64,000 nucleotides of DNA from Neorhizobium lilium. GTDB lineage: Bacteria > Pseudomonadota > Alphaproteobacteria > Rhizobiales > Rhizobiaceae. This document shows positions 37,597-47,141 of this stretch, one piece after another. The translations under genes were made by a program, and so were the position numbers. Each line of letters starts with the position of its first letter. The first letter of the stretch is position 1. The notes under the pieces were generated by a model. That model did not search any database. It worked only from the letters and a program-made list of their open reading frames with translations, and had not been told where the DNA came from. The DNA lies in assembly GCF_004053875.1 (NCBI RefSeq), contig NZ_SBIP01000004.1, positions 124,001-188,000 on the forward strand, given 5' to 3'.

Positions 37597-38646
37597 GTGA
37601 ACAGTTTTGCAGGACCAGTCGGCGGGGCTACACCGCTTATCTCCGACAAGGCGCCGATGATCGATCCCTTCGGCCGCTCCGTCACCTATCTTCGCGTCTC
37701 CGTCACGGATCGCTGCGATTTCCGCTGCACCTACTGCATGGCGGAGAACATGACCTTCCTGCCGAAGAAGGACCTGCTGACTCTGGAAGAGCTGCAGAGG
37801 CTCTGTTCCGGCTTCATCGACAAGGGCGTTCGAAAGATCCGCCTGACGGGCGGCGAGCCCCTGGTGCGCAAGAACATCATGTTCCTGATCTCGGCCTTGG
37901 GCGACAAGGTCAAGGCGGGCCTGCTGGATGAACTCACCCTCACCACCAATGGGTCCCAGCTAGCCCGTTATGCCAACGATCTTTTCGAGGCGGGTGTGCG
38001 GCGCATCAACGTATCACTCGATACGCTCGATCCGCATAAGTTCAAGGAAATCACCCGCTGGGGAGATTTCGGCAAGGTGATGGAAGGGATCGATGCCGCG
38101 CAGAAGGCGGGGCTGAAGATCAAGCTCAATGCGGTGGCGCTGAAGGGATTCAACGATCGCGAGCTGCCTGAGATGATGCGGTTTGCGCATGGCCGCGGCA
38201 TGGATCTGACTGTGATCGAGACCATGCCGATGGGCGAGATCGAGGAAGACCGCACCGACCGGTATCTGCCGCTCTCACAGGTCAAGGCCGACCTCGAGCA
38301 GCGCTTCACGCTCAAGGACATCCCCTACAAGACGGGTGGCCCTGCCCGTTATGTGGAAGTTCAGGAAACCGGCGGACGCCTCGGCTTCATCACACCGATG
38401 ACCCATAATTTCTGCGAAAGCTGCAACCGGGTGCGGCTCACCTGCACAGGCACGCTCTATATGTGCCTCGGGCAGAACGATGCAGCGGATCTGCGCACGG
38501 CGCTGCGCGCCTCCGACAGCGATGACTATCTTTCCGCCGCCATCGACGAAGCCATCCGCCGCAAGCCGAAAGGCCACGACTTCATCATCGACCGGACACA
38601 TAACAAGCCCGCCGTCGCACGCCACATGAGCGTTACCGGCGGCTGA
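37597..38646 (+). CDS. moaA: GTP 3',8-cyclase (molybdenum cofactor biosynthesis protein A)
   Basis: Radical-SAM enzyme that starts molybdopterin synthesis. 349 residues: the SAM cluster [11 protein letters not shown] (C-X3-C-X2-C), [10 protein letters not shown], and the second cluster near the C-terminus in [20 protein letters not shown]. The C-terminus ends in GG as required. GTG start at 37597 behind AGGGAG. An upstream extension to 37537 has no similarity. Confidence 0.95.
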   Translation: MNSFAGPVGGATPLISDKAPMIDPFGRSVTYLRVSVTDRCDFRCTYCMAENMTFLPKKDLLTLEELQRLCSGFIDKGVRKIRLTGGEPLVRKNIMFLISALGDKVKAGLLDELTLTTNGSQLARYANDLFEAGVRRINVSLDTLDPHKFKEITRWGDFGKVMEGIDAAQKAGLKIKLNAVALKGFNDRELPEMMRFAHGRGMDLTVIETMPMGEIEEDRTDRYLPLSQVKADLEQRFTLKDIPYKTGGPARYVEVQETGGRLGFITPMTHNFCESCNRVRLTCTGTLYMCLGQNDAADLRTALRASDSDDYLSAAIDEAIRRKPKGHDFIIDRTHNKPAVARHMSVTGG

Positions 38647-38667
38647 CGAGATGTCCTGGAAACGAAG

Positions 38668-38697
38668 AGAGCCGCGGCGTGGACCGCGGCTCTTTTT
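38668..38697 (+). terminator. Terminator after moaA
   Basis: Ten-base perfect stem AGAGCCGCGG/CCGCGGCTCT with a six-base loop and TTTTG on the plus strand. It separates moaA from the convergent chemoreceptor gene. Confidence 0.9.
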
Positions 38698-38718
38698 GTT
38701 TGTTGCGCGTGCTTGCTG

Positions 38719-41280
38719 TCAGGCGGCATCGCTGCGACGATAAGCCGACCTCGCCTGAGGAGCGGCACGGTGGAACGAAGGCTCCTGCCCTGTCTTGAAG
38801 CGCTCGATCTTCTCCGACAGCATCTCCACCCGGCGGCGCAGGCCGTGGATCTCGGCGTTGTTTTCTTCGACCATCGCCGCATTGCGCTGGGTGATCAGTT
38901 CCACCTCGTGGACGGCATTGGTCACTTCGCTGATGCCGGTGGACTGCTCTGCCGTCGCCGAAGAAATGTCGGAGACGAGTTTGCGGACATCGGACACATG
39001 GGCGATGATCTGACCGAGCGCCTGGCCGGTTTCCTCGACGAGGTTGACACCGTTGTTGACCTGGGCCGAGCTTGCCGAGATCAGCCCCTTGATCTCGCGG
39101 GCAGCGGCCGCGCAACGCTGCGCCAGTTCGCGAACTTCCTGCGCCACGACCGCAAAGCCGCGGCCCGCCTCGCCGGCGCGTGCTGCTTCGACGCCGGCAT
39201 TGAGGGCCAGAAGGTTTGTCTGGAAGGCGATCTCATCGATGACGCCGATGATCGTGGCGATCTTGTCCGACGAGCGGCTGATTTCGGCCATGGCACCCAC
39301 GGCGCGGGCGACGACGTCGCCGGAGCGCACCGCGAATTCCTCCGTTTCGTTGACGGAGACGGAGGTCTGCCGCGCGCTGTCGGCGGTCGTGCGCACGATC
39401 TCGCTCAGATGCCGCAGGGCACGCGAACTCTGTTCGAGGGCTGCGGCCTGCTGTTCCGTGCGCCGCGCCAGATCGTCGGCGGAGGATGCGAGGTTGCCGG
39501 TGCCGCCGTCGATATCGGCCGCTGCCGAGCGCACGTCGGCCAGGGTGAGCCGAAGGGCTTCGATGGCCTGGTTGTAGGTATGGGCCATTTCCACGAAGTC
39601 GGCCGGCAGGTTCTCGTCCATGCTGCGCTCAAGATCTCCCTCGGCAAGCCTGGATAGGACTTCGTTGAGCGCCGTCAGCGCCTGGCGCTGCTCGGATGCC
39701 ACCTGGGCACGCTCGGCTGCACGCCGCTCGGCGTCGGCTGCCGAAAGCTCCCGCGCCGAGGTTGCCTCCTGCTCGAGCCGGATGTTTTCGATCGCCGCAT
39801 CGCGGAAGACGGTGACGGAGCGAACCATGTCGCCGATTTCGTCGGCACGCTCGCGTCCTTCGATGCTGACCTCCAGATCACCATCGGCCAGACGCTTCAT
39901 CACTTCTGTCACCCGGCGCAGCGGGCCACGCAAGGTTTCCACCAGCATGAGGCCGCCGGCAATGGCAAGCAGAGTGCCGACGACCATGGCAACGACCGAG
40001 ACATTCGCCGAACGTTCGCTGTCCTGCTTGCCCACTTCCTGGGCCTGTGCCACGAAGTTCTTCAGTCCTGCCATGCCGCCGGTCAGCGTCTCGGTTGCGG
40101 CAGCGCGGGCCGCACTCCATTCGGTGCCGATCGCAAGTGTCTTGGTCGTGCCGTCCACAAGAGCATCGAGGAGCTTGGCGAGTTGCGGTCCGAAGTCGCG
40201 GGTGGCTGCATTGGTGGTGTTGAGCTGCGAGACCTTGTTGCTGGCGGCCCTGAGGCTGCCGATATCGTTCATGACGACCGATCGCGTATCCGGATTGGGA
40301 TTGGCGAGAAAACGCTCCGTATTGAGCTGCAGGGAATTGGCGATCTGTAGAGACATTTCGATCTGCGAGAGTAGGTCGCGAAGATTGCTGACCTCGCTTT
40401 CCAGCTGCACGAAGCGTTCCGCAGCATCGCTCGACTTCTTGGCAACGTCGGCCGTCAGATCACCCTGCGGCTTCATGAAGGTGCTGGCCGCAACCCGCAA
40501 AGCCTGCGCCTTGTCGGCCGCGGCCGTGTCGCCCTTGGCTGTGGCGAGGAAGGCATCGGACGCCTGCATGATCGGCTGCATCACCTTGTGGCCTTCCGAC
40601 GAGAGCATGCTGTCGATCTTGTCGAATTCCGCCTTGAGCGGCTCGCCGTAAAGCGTCGCAGCCTTCACGACGGCATCGTCGCTTTCGGCGCCGCGGATGG
40701 CATTGCGCAGGTTGTCCAGGCGTTTCGCGATCGACTTGTAGGCAAAGGCTTCGAACAGCAGCTTCTTGGCAAAGCGCTCCTTGCCGTCGAACTGACGCTG
40801 GATCACCGTCACCTGCTTGTCCACGCCGGCGGAAGCATCACGGATGCCGGTCAGCAGCGTGGCGATCGCCGCCGTGTTCTGCCTGCGCTTCTGCTCGATC
40901 GACCAGAGACCGTCCGTGCTGGCATTCAGCTTTTCGGCCAAGGCCGCGACGACGGCGATCCGTTCCCGGTCACCGTCCGTGACGAGCAGCGCTTCCAGCC
41001 GGTCGACGCCTTGGGCCTGGCGGTCGATGCTTGCGCGCATGCCGGTGAGCGTGTTGTCGCTTGGCTTCTCGGTAAAGGATTGCAGCGCGGCCTGGAGGTT
41101 TTCGAAGTCGCCGATGTTCTCGATCGTCGCACGCGTCACGGTCATATGGCCGTTCAGCGTGTTTGCCGTATAGTAGCCGGCAAGACCTATGCCGGCGATC
41201 AGCAACACCAGGGGGACCACGAACAGAAGAACCTTGGTGACGATCTTCCGGCTTTGAAGCATACGATCGATGAAAGACAT
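38719..41280 (-). CDS. Methyl-accepting chemotaxis protein with long periplasmic domain
   Basis: 853 residues. Membrane helix 1 at about 12-36, a ~390-residue helical periplasmic sensor region (size fits a helical bimodular HBM-type sensor), membrane helix 2 near 428-447, HAMP following it ([20 protein letters not shown]), a second HAMP-like segment ([17 protein letters not shown]), and a signalling domain with [20 protein letters not shown] near 680. It ends in basic residues without a CheR-binding pentapeptide. Ligand unknown. Start [12 protein letters not shown] chosen by position of the first helix. Confidence 0.9.
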   Translation of the reverse strand: MSFIDRMLQSRKIVTKVLLFVVPLVLLIAGIGLAGYYTANTLNGHMTVTRATIENIGDFENLQAALQSFTEKPSDNTLTGMRASIDRQAQGVDRLEALLVTDGDRERIAVVAALAEKLNASTDGLWSIEQKRRQNTAAIATLLTGIRDASAGVDKQVTVIQRQFDGKERFAKKLLFEAFAYKSIAKRLDNLRNAIRGAESDDAVVKAATLYGEPLKAEFDKIDSMLSSEGHKVMQPIMQASDAFLATAKGDTAAADKAQALRVAASTFMKPQGDLTADVAKKSSDAAERFVQLESEVSNLRDLLSQIEMSLQIANSLQLNTERFLANPNPDTRSVVMNDIGSLRAASNKVSQLNTTNAATRDFGPQLAKLLDALVDGTTKTLAIGTEWSAARAAATETLTGGMAGLKNFVAQAQEVGKQDSERSANVSVVAMVVGTLLAIAGGLMLVETLRGPLRRVTEVMKRLADGDLEVSIEGRERADEIGDMVRSVTVFRDAAIENIRLEQEATSARELSAADAERRAAERAQVASEQRQALTALNEVLSRLAEGDLERSMDENLPADFVEMAHTYNQAIEALRLTLADVRSAAADIDGGTGNLASSADDLARRTEQQAAALEQSSRALRHLSEIVRTTADSARQTSVSVNETEEFAVRSGDVVARAVGAMAEISRSSDKIATIIGVIDEIAFQTNLLALNAGVEAARAGEAGRGFAVVAQEVRELAQRCAAAAREIKGLISASSAQVNNGVNLVEETGQALGQIIAHVSDVRKLVSDISSATAEQSTGISEVTNAVHEVELITQRNAAMVEENNAEIHGLRRRVEMLSEKIERFKTGQEPSFHRAAPQARSAYRRSDAA

Positions 41281-41547
41281 GATTTTCCCAGCGCAGATCA
41301 TGTGCCTGTTTCGCGCAGGCATTCGCGAAGTCATGGCCGAAGCTTTCCAGCATCATGCGGGAATCATTGGGTCTCACAGTCAGAACTTTGCATTTAGCAA
41401 GAGTTAAAGACGAACGTCACAATTTGCCATTCCGGCCGTTTCTTGGAAAAAATGGATCTGCAAGACTTCGCTACGGTTAGCTAAACCTGAAAGAGGCTGG
41501 CTTGAGCTGCGGCAGTGATCTAAGAAATCCGGCAGTGGAGGAATCGC

Positions 41548-42480
41548 ATGGCATTGTCGGATAATTCTCGCGGCGCGCTGCTGATGTCGCTCGCCATGGC
41601 CTCCTTCGCCTGCAACGATGCCATCGTGAAATCCATCACCACGGAATTGACGATCGCCCAGATCATGGCCGTACGTGGCGTCATGACCACGGGTCTCGTC
41701 TACCTGATAGGGCGGCGGATGGGCGTCGATCTGTCCTGGCAGGCGCTGAAGAACCGCCATGTATTGCTGCGAATCTTCTTCGAGCTCGGAGCCACGCTCA
41801 CTTTCTTCTCGGCGCTGTCTCGCATCCAGTTCGCCACTGCCTCCTCCATCATGCAATCGCTCCCCTTGGCCGTGACGCTCGGCGCCGCACTCTTTTTCCG
41901 CGAGCCGGTGGGTTGGCGCAGATGGGCTGCAATCGTGGTCGGCTTCCTCGGCGTGCTTCTGGTGATACGCCCGGGGCCGGAAGGGTTCGCGCCGGCTGCG
42001 CTGTTTGCCGTGGCGGCCGTCTTCTTCACGGCAAGCCGCGATCTCACGACACGCCGGGTCAGGGCAGATATCCCGTCGCTCACCATCACGCTTTATACCG
42101 CAGGGGCCAATGCGCTGCTCGGCGCGCTGCTGATCCCGGCCATGGGCGGCTGGCAGCCGGTCAGCGCCGTGACCTTCGGCCATCTCGTTTTCACAGCGTT
42201 CGCCGTGCTTGCCGGCTACCAGACCGTCATCATGTCGATGCGTCGCGGGGAGATCTCCTTCGTTGCGCCGTTCCGCTATACGAGCCTCATATGGGCTCTG
42301 CTGATCGGCGTCTTCGTGTTCGGAGAACACCTGACGGCGAGCATGCTGACCGGGGCCGGGATCGTCATCGCGTCCGGCCTCTATACGTTCGTGCGCGAAA
42401 ACAAGAGGCGCCGAGCTCTCGCAGAAACTGCGGGCATGGTGCTAGAGGCCGGCAGCGCCCAGCGTGAGGGCAGCCGATGA
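41548..42480 (+). CDS. EamA/DMT family transporter
   Basis: 310 residues with ten predicted membrane helices in two EamA repeats (first to about 140, second from about 150). Typical elements are FACNDAIVKSI near 16, FFELGATLTFFSALSRI and SIMQSLPLAVTLGAALFFREP. Substrate unknown. AGGA site before ATG. It overlaps mobA by four bases (ATGA), so it is coupled to mobA-mobB, though a molybdenum-related role is only suggested by position. Confidence 0.88.
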   Translation: MALSDNSRGALLMSLAMASFACNDAIVKSITTELTIAQIMAVRGVMTTGLVYLIGRRMGVDLSWQALKNRHVLLRIFFELGATLTFFSALSRIQFATASSIMQSLPLAVTLGAALFFREPVGWRRWAAIVVGFLGVLLVIRPGPEGFAPAALFAVAAVFFTASRDLTTRRVRADIPSLTITLYTAGANALLGALLIPAMGGWQPVSAVTFGHLVFTAFAVLAGYQTVIMSMRRGEISFVAPFRYTSLIWALLIGVFVFGEHLTASMLTGAGIVIASGLYTFVRENKRRRALAETAGMVLEAGSAQREGSR

Positions 42481-43094
42481 CGGAAGGCCGCCTGCCCGGC
42501 CTGATCCTTGCCGGCGGACGCTCCAGCCGGATGGGTGCCAACAAGGCCCTGCTGGCGCTCGGCAGTGACACGATCCTCGGCCATGTGGTGCGTCGTCTGT
42601 CCCCGCAGGTGCAGCCTCTCTGGCTCAATGCCGCGGCCGATCTGGCGCGGATGTTCGCGCTGCCGGCCGTCCCGGACACGATTGCCGACCATGCAGGGCC
42701 GCTGGCGGGCGTGCTCGCAGGGCTTCGGGCGCTGGCAGACGCAGACGCCACGCATCTCCTGACAGCCCCTTGCGACAGCCCCTTCCTTCCGCGTGATCTG
42801 GCAGAGCGACTTCAGGCTGCCTGCGACAGCCCAAGCAGCATCGTGGTTGCTTCCTCTGCCGGTCGGGACCACCTGGTCTTTGGCTTGTGGCCATTTTCCC
42901 TGGCGGACGATCTGGAAGCCTGGCTGTCGGATGCGAACAACCGGCGGCTCAACGCGTTCCTGCGTCGTCACCAGGTGGTGACGGTCGATTTTCCTCTTGT
43001 GGAAACCTCGAACGGGCTCCTTGATCCTTTTCTCAACCTCAATACGCCGGAGGATCTGGCGGAGGCGCGGAACTTTGTGGGGCTGCTTGCATGA
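42477..43094 (+). CDS. mobA: Molybdenum cofactor guanylyltransferase
   Basis: Attaches GMP to molybdopterin to make bis-MGD for DMSO-reductase-type enzymes. 205 residues with the nucleotidyltransferase motif LILAGGRSSRMGANKALL and the metal site TAPCDSPFLP near residue 100. Length usual. ATGA overlaps with both the transporter gene before and mobB after. Confidence 0.94.
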   Translation: MTEGRLPGLILAGGRSSRMGANKALLALGSDTILGHVVRRLSPQVQPLWLNAAADLARMFALPAVPDTIADHAGPLAGVLAGLRALADADATHLLTAPCDSPFLPRDLAERLQAACDSPSSIVVASSAGRDHLVFGLWPFSLADDLEAWLSDANNRRLNAFLRRHQVVTVDFPLVETSNGLLDPFLNLNTPEDLAEARNFVGLLA

Positions 43095-43606
43095 CGTCGC
43101 AACCTGTTTTCGGCATCGTGGGATGGAAGAATTCCGGCAAGACTGGGCTTACCGCGCGGCTGGTCGAAGAATTCACCCGCCGAGGCTACCGGGTCTCGAC
43201 CATCAAGCATGCCCACCACGAATTCGACATCGATAAAGTGGGCGCCGACAGCTTCCGCCATCGCGAAGCGGGTGCGCACGAGGTGGCAATCGTTTCGGAC
43301 ACGCGCTTCGCGATCATGCACGAGCTGCGCGGCGACCCGGAACCAACGCTGGAGGATATTCTCGCGCGCCTCGCCCCGGCGGATCTGGTGCTGATCGAAG
43401 GCTACAAACGCGAACCCGTGCCGAAGATCGAGGTGCGCAGGCTGGATGCCCGCAGCCGCGAGCCTCTGGCGCCGAACGATCCCCATGTTGTGGCGATCGC
43501 CGCAGACCATCCCGTTTCAGACACGTCGCTGCCCGTGTTCGATCTGAACGACACTGTCGCGATTGCCGATTTCATCTGCAGCCTGCCACAACTGGCAGTC
43601 ACGTAA
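43091..43606 (+). CDS. mobB: Molybdopterin-guanine dinucleotide biosynthesis adaptor protein
   Basis: GTP-binding partner of MobA. 171 residues: P-loop GWKNSGKTGLTARL near residue 9, TIKHAHHEFDID near 37, and ADLVLIEGYKREPVPKIEV near 97. Last gene of the transporter-mobA-mobB unit, ending at a hairpin terminator. Confidence 0.93.
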   Translation: MTSQPVFGIVGWKNSGKTGLTARLVEEFTRRGYRVSTIKHAHHEFDIDKVGADSFRHREAGAHEVAIVSDTRFAIMHELRGDPEPTLEDILARLAPADLVLIEGYKREPVPKIEVRRLDARSREPLAPNDPHVVAIAADHPVSDTSLPVFDLNDTVAIADFICSLPQLAVT

Positions 43607-43609
43607 AAA

Positions 43610-43637
43610 GCCGCCGGATCGCTCCGGCGGCCTTGTT
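43610..43637. terminator. Bidirectional terminator between mobB and the OmpA-like gene
   Basis: Stem GCCGCCGG/CCGGCGGC with loop ATCGCT (43618-43623). Plus strand is followed by CTTGTTT and minus strand by TTTTTACG. The central CCGGATCGCTCCGG is identical to that in the terminator at 28900-28923. Confidence 0.8.
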
Positions 43638-43656
43638 TCAAACCAGCTCCAGGCTG

Positions 43657-45921
43657 CTACTTGGAAGCGACCGGCTTCACCAGCGCCGTGATGCGGCGGA
43701 TGGTGACGCGGCGGTTCTCCTGGTTCGGTCCATCGACGCGCACCTTCAGATACTGCTCGCCATAACCCTGAGTGGTCAGGTTTTCCGGCGGGATGTTGAA
43801 CGCATCCGTCAGCACCCGTGCCACCGACTCGGCCCGCTGGTCCGACAGGACGAGATTGTCCTGGTCGGAGCCGACCGCATCCGTATGACCTTCGATCAGG
43901 AAGGTTTCGGACGGGTCCTTGCGCAGGACCTTGTTGATGGCATCGGCAACCTTGCGCAGCGAGCTTGCCTGGTTCATCGGGATCTCGGCACTGCCCGTCG
44001 CGAAGGTGATCGTGTCCAGGTCGATGCGCGGAACCTTGTCGCGGATACGTGCGGAATAGCGCACTTCATCCAGCGAATAGACACGTTCCACAGCTTCCAC
44101 CGGCGGCTGTTCCAGGAACTGGTAGTAGTCGCGATCGGGATCGCTCGACGTGTCCATGATGTAGCGGTCGAGCGGCACGCTCAGGCGCATGGGCGGCAGG
44201 TCCTGGCCTGGGTCGCGCCAGACGTAGTTGCGGTCGCGACCGTTATCCATCAGCTCGGGCGCTTCATAAAGGACGTATTCCTGGCCGCCACGAACGACGC
44301 GGGTCCGCTGGACGATTTCGCCGTAGCGGTTGCGGATCGTGACGACGCGGGTGCCGTCGTCGCGGACGATGACTTCACGATAGCGGTCGTCGTCCAGACG
44401 CTCATATTCCGGCTGGCGGCCGTCGCGGTCATAGAAGCGGCGGCTATCGTCGTGGCGGACGACGGGCTGATTGTCGATCGAGATGATGACGCGGCCATCG
44501 TCGCGGTCACGACCACCTGGCCGCTGGGCCTGGCCGTCGTAATCCCACCCTTGGGGACGCTCGAAATCCGGGCGACGGTCGAGCCGTTCGCCGCGAGCTT
44601 CGTTCAGCTCACGGAACTGAGCGCGCTGTTCGCGCGACATGCGCGTGCTCTGCTGGGCATCGGCGTCGTTGCGCGGCGGCGGTCCGACCGGCCGGTCGTC
44701 GGCCTGCGGCTGCTGGCGCCTTGGGCGATCGCTGTCGCCGGGCTGCTTGGCACTGTCGAAGACAGCGGCGCCGTTTTCAACCGGAAGGTTCATCTGTTCG
44801 CCATTGGCGGCGGCGTTCGGATCGCGGGCCAGTTGGCGGGCGCGCTCAACCTGCTGGGGGGTGTTGGCCGTTGCCGGCTGGCCCGGCTGCTGCCCAAGCT
44901 GCTGGCCCGGCTGTTGTCCTTGGGCCGGACGCTGCTGATCCGCCTGGTTGCGCGGCGGCTGGCCATCGAGGGTCGGCTGTCCGTCGGTGGTTTGGCGGCG
45001 AGGACGTTCACCCTGGGGCTGCTGGCCGTCAGGCTGCTGGCCTTGACCTGCCTGGTTGTCGGAAGGACGCACCTGCTCCGGCTGCTGCTGGCCGTTCTGG
45101 TCGCGGCTCGGCCGGTTTGCACGGTTCTGGCCATCGGGAGCGGTCTGCTTCGTAGTGTCGGTAGCGCCATTGGTGGCCGGCGCGGCGTTCCCAGGCGCAT
45201 TATTGAGAGCGGGGCGCTCTTGCGTCGCATCCGGAGCAGCCGGACGATCCTTACCCGGCTTGACGGGCTGTGCGGGCTGTTCCTGCGTCGGCTTGGCCTG
45301 CTCCGGCTTGGCCTGCTCTGGAGTTACGGCGCTGCTCGGCGGCTGTGCAGCCTTGTCGGCTGGTGCCGGCTTCTGTTTCGTGTCGGGTGCGGCGGGCGGC
45401 TCCGCATCCGGAGCGGCATTCTGAGGTTTGTGGTCTCGGGGAAGCGGCGTGCGGCCGTTGTCGGGTTTGTTGTTCTGCTCAGCCGACTGCTGGCGCTGCG
45501 GGCGAACAGCCGGCGCTTCTTCGGCCGGTGGCTCGGCTGGCTGTGCACGGCGGGGATTGGCCTGCTGGGGAGCGGTCTCCGCATCGGCGGGACGCGGCCG
45601 TTGCTGCTCCTGTTGGCCTTCGGGCGCCTGGGCAGCCTTTGGCGGGCGCGGCGGACGGTCGCGCTGTTCTTCGCTCGGCTGACCCTGGCCTTGGCCCTGG
45701 CCGTTGTCCTGGCCCTTCTGGCGCCGAGGCTTGAGCGGCTCTTCGCCCTGCGGTTCGCCTTCCGGTGCTGCCTGGGCAAGAATGATAGGCTGCCGGCTAT
45801 CGGTGAGGCCCGGCACACTGCCCGACTGCAGCGACGACAGCGCCGCGGCGGGCTGAACCATCAGCGGCAGCGACACCAGTGGCACCGCCACGCTGGCGAA
45901 CAGTCTGAATTTTTTCGACAT
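43657..45921 (-). CDS. OmpA family protein with very long Pro/Gln/Arg-rich region
   Basis: 754 residues. Signal peptide (about 1-28, ending VQPAAA), then a ~380-residue low-complexity stretch dominated by Pro, Gln, Ala, Arg and Asp, a middle region with DGRVIISIDNQPVV and many RYREV/RVVTIRN-like strands, and a C-terminal OmpA/MotB peptidoglycan-binding domain from about 635 (ITFATGSAEIP, IEGHTDAVGSDQDN, LSDQRAESVARVL). Likely spans from outer membrane or periplasm to the wall. TTG at 45927 is an alternative start. Confidence 0.85.
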   Translation of the reverse strand: MSKKFRLFASVAVPLVSLPLMVQPAAALSSLQSGSVPGLTDSRQPIILAQAAPEGEPQGEEPLKPRRQKGQDNGQGQGQGQPSEEQRDRPPRPPKAAQAPEGQQEQQRPRPADAETAPQQANPRRAQPAEPPAEEAPAVRPQRQQSAEQNNKPDNGRTPLPRDHKPQNAAPDAEPPAAPDTKQKPAPADKAAQPPSSAVTPEQAKPEQAKPTQEQPAQPVKPGKDRPAAPDATQERPALNNAPGNAAPATNGATDTTKQTAPDGQNRANRPSRDQNGQQQPEQVRPSDNQAGQGQQPDGQQPQGERPRRQTTDGQPTLDGQPPRNQADQQRPAQGQQPGQQLGQQPGQPATANTPQQVERARQLARDPNAAANGEQMNLPVENGAAVFDSAKQPGDSDRPRRQQPQADDRPVGPPPRNDADAQQSTRMSREQRAQFRELNEARGERLDRRPDFERPQGWDYDGQAQRPGGRDRDDGRVIISIDNQPVVRHDDSRRFYDRDGRQPEYERLDDDRYREVIVRDDGTRVVTIRNRYGEIVQRTRVVRGGQEYVLYEAPELMDNGRDRNYVWRDPGQDLPPMRLSVPLDRYIMDTSSDPDRDYYQFLEQPPVEAVERVYSLDEVRYSARIRDKVPRIDLDTITFATGSAEIPMNQASSLRKVADAINKVLRKDPSETFLIEGHTDAVGSDQDNLVLSDQRAESVARVLTDAFNIPPENLTTQGYGEQYLKVRVDGPNQENRRVTIRRITALVKPVASK

Positions 45922-46239
45922 CGACAAGTTTCCTTCTTACGCGTGCCGTCCCTAGATGCGCGTCCTTTGTTTCGGCTTCAGGAGCCGGACTGGCGCCGCG
46001 ACTGAATGCTCTCAGTCGCGATTTGTTCCAAAGCGAGACTGGGCCTGGCTGGCTGAACCCTCTATGAACGGTGACGCAGATGCCTCCCTGCCCCTCCCGC
46101 CAATGCGCGAAGCCCGTTGCATTTTGCACGGGCCGGTCTTTATAAGATGAGGCAAGGGCGACCGGAGAATGCGGGCGCCCTCACCCTTGCGTCGAGAAAA
46201 ACCAAGACGCCGCAAGCAAGGTCAACAGAGAGGATCATC
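45922..46239. other. Divergent intergenic region with strong hairpin
   Basis: 318 bases between the OmpA-like and ABC transporter genes. It holds a perfect inverted repeat CGCGACTGA-N6-TCAGTCGCG at 45997-46020 followed on the plus strand by ATTTGTT, and the promoter described at 46117-46146. No protein gene is seen. Confidence 0.6.
46117..46146 (+). promoter_or_regulatory. Sigma-70-like promoter of the amino acid ABC transporter
   Basis: TTGCAT at 46117-46122 and TATAAG at 46141-46146 separated by 18 bases, about 95 bases before the start of the binding-protein gene. Confidence 0.5.
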
Positions 46240-47022
46240 ATGAACATCTCCACCCGTTTCTTCGCCGCTGCTTCGATTGCCGCGCTTTCCATGACTGCCG
46301 GTTCGGCGATGGCGCAGGACAAGCTGGTTATCGGTACGGAAGGCGCCTACCCGCCCTTCAACAGCCTGGAAGCCAACGGAGACCTGACCGGCTTCGACAT
46401 CGACATCGCCAAGGCGCTGTGCAACCAGATGAAGGTCACCTGCACCTTCGTCACCAATGACTGGGACGGCATCATCCCGGCGCTGCAGGCCAAGAAGTTC
46501 GACGCGATCGTGGCCTCCATGTCGATCACGCCGGAGCGCAAGGAGCAGGTCGCCTTCTCCAAGAAATACTACAACACGCCGCCAGCGATCGCCGTACCGA
46601 AGGATTCGCCGATCAAGGACGCCTCGCCGGCTTCGCTGAAGGGCAAGACATTCGGCGCCCAGGGCTCCACGACCCATTCCAACTATGTCGAGAAGCACAT
46701 GCCCGACTCGGAGCTGAAGCTTTATCCGACTGCCGACGAATACAAGCTCGACGTGTCCAACGGCCGCATCGACGGTGTGGTCGATGACGTCGTCGTTCTG
46801 TCGCAGTGGGTGAAGTCGGATGCCGGCAAGTGCTGCAAGATCCTGAGCCCGCTGCCGATCGATCCCGAGATCAATGGCGAAGGCGCCGGCATCGCCGTGC
46901 GTAAGAACGAAACGGCGCTTGCCGACAAGTTCACGGCCGCGATCGCCGCCATCCGCGCCGACGGCACCTACAAGAAGATCCAGGACAAGTATTTCGACTT
47001 CGACGTCTACGGCGACAAGTAA
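46240..47022 (+). CDS. Periplasmic substrate-binding protein of a polar amino acid ABC transporter
   Basis: 260 residues with signal peptide ending GSAMAQ. The family 3 solute-binding signature is GFDIDIAKALCNQM, and IGTEGAYPPFNS, FDAIVASMSITPERKEQV and GVVDDVVVLSQWV match lysine/arginine/ornithine, histidine or octopine binding proteins. A Cys-Cys pair (KCCKIL) near residue 205 is present. Probably a basic amino acid binder, not certain. AGAGAGGA ribosome site. Followed by a hairpin before the permease genes. Confidence 0.9.
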   Translation: MNISTRFFAAASIAALSMTAGSAMAQDKLVIGTEGAYPPFNSLEANGDLTGFDIDIAKALCNQMKVTCTFVTNDWDGIIPALQAKKFDAIVASMSITPERKEQVAFSKKYYNTPPAIAVPKDSPIKDASPASLKGKTFGAQGSTTHSNYVEKHMPDSELKLYPTADEYKLDVSNGRIDGVVDDVVVLSQWVKSDAGKCCKILSPLPIDPEINGEGAGIAVRKNETALADKFTAAIAAIRADGTYKKIQDKYFDFDVYGDK

Positions 47023-47042
47023 TCGCTCCCGGCACGACACGC

Positions 47043-47079
47043 TCGGCGGAAGGCTTGCCCTTCCGCCGATTTTCTTTTT
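47043..47079 (+). terminator. Intra-operon terminator/attenuator between binding protein and permease genes
   Basis: Stem TCGGCGGAAGG/CCTTCCGCCGA with five-base loop followed by TTTTCTTTTT. The permease genes lie directly downstream on the same strand, so partial read-through would give more binding protein than permease. Confidence 0.85.
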
Positions 47080-47141
47080 AATGGCTTCAAAGACAACAAG
47101 GCAGAAGCGGCGCCTTTGAAGCTGCAGGGGAAGACAATCAT

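Noticed and set aside
43633..46005. A 790-codon plus-strand open frame opposite the OmpA-like gene, rich in Leu and Arg
   Set aside because: It mirrors the Pro/Gln-rich coding of the real gene; the OmpA domain, signal peptide and stop are on the minus strand.
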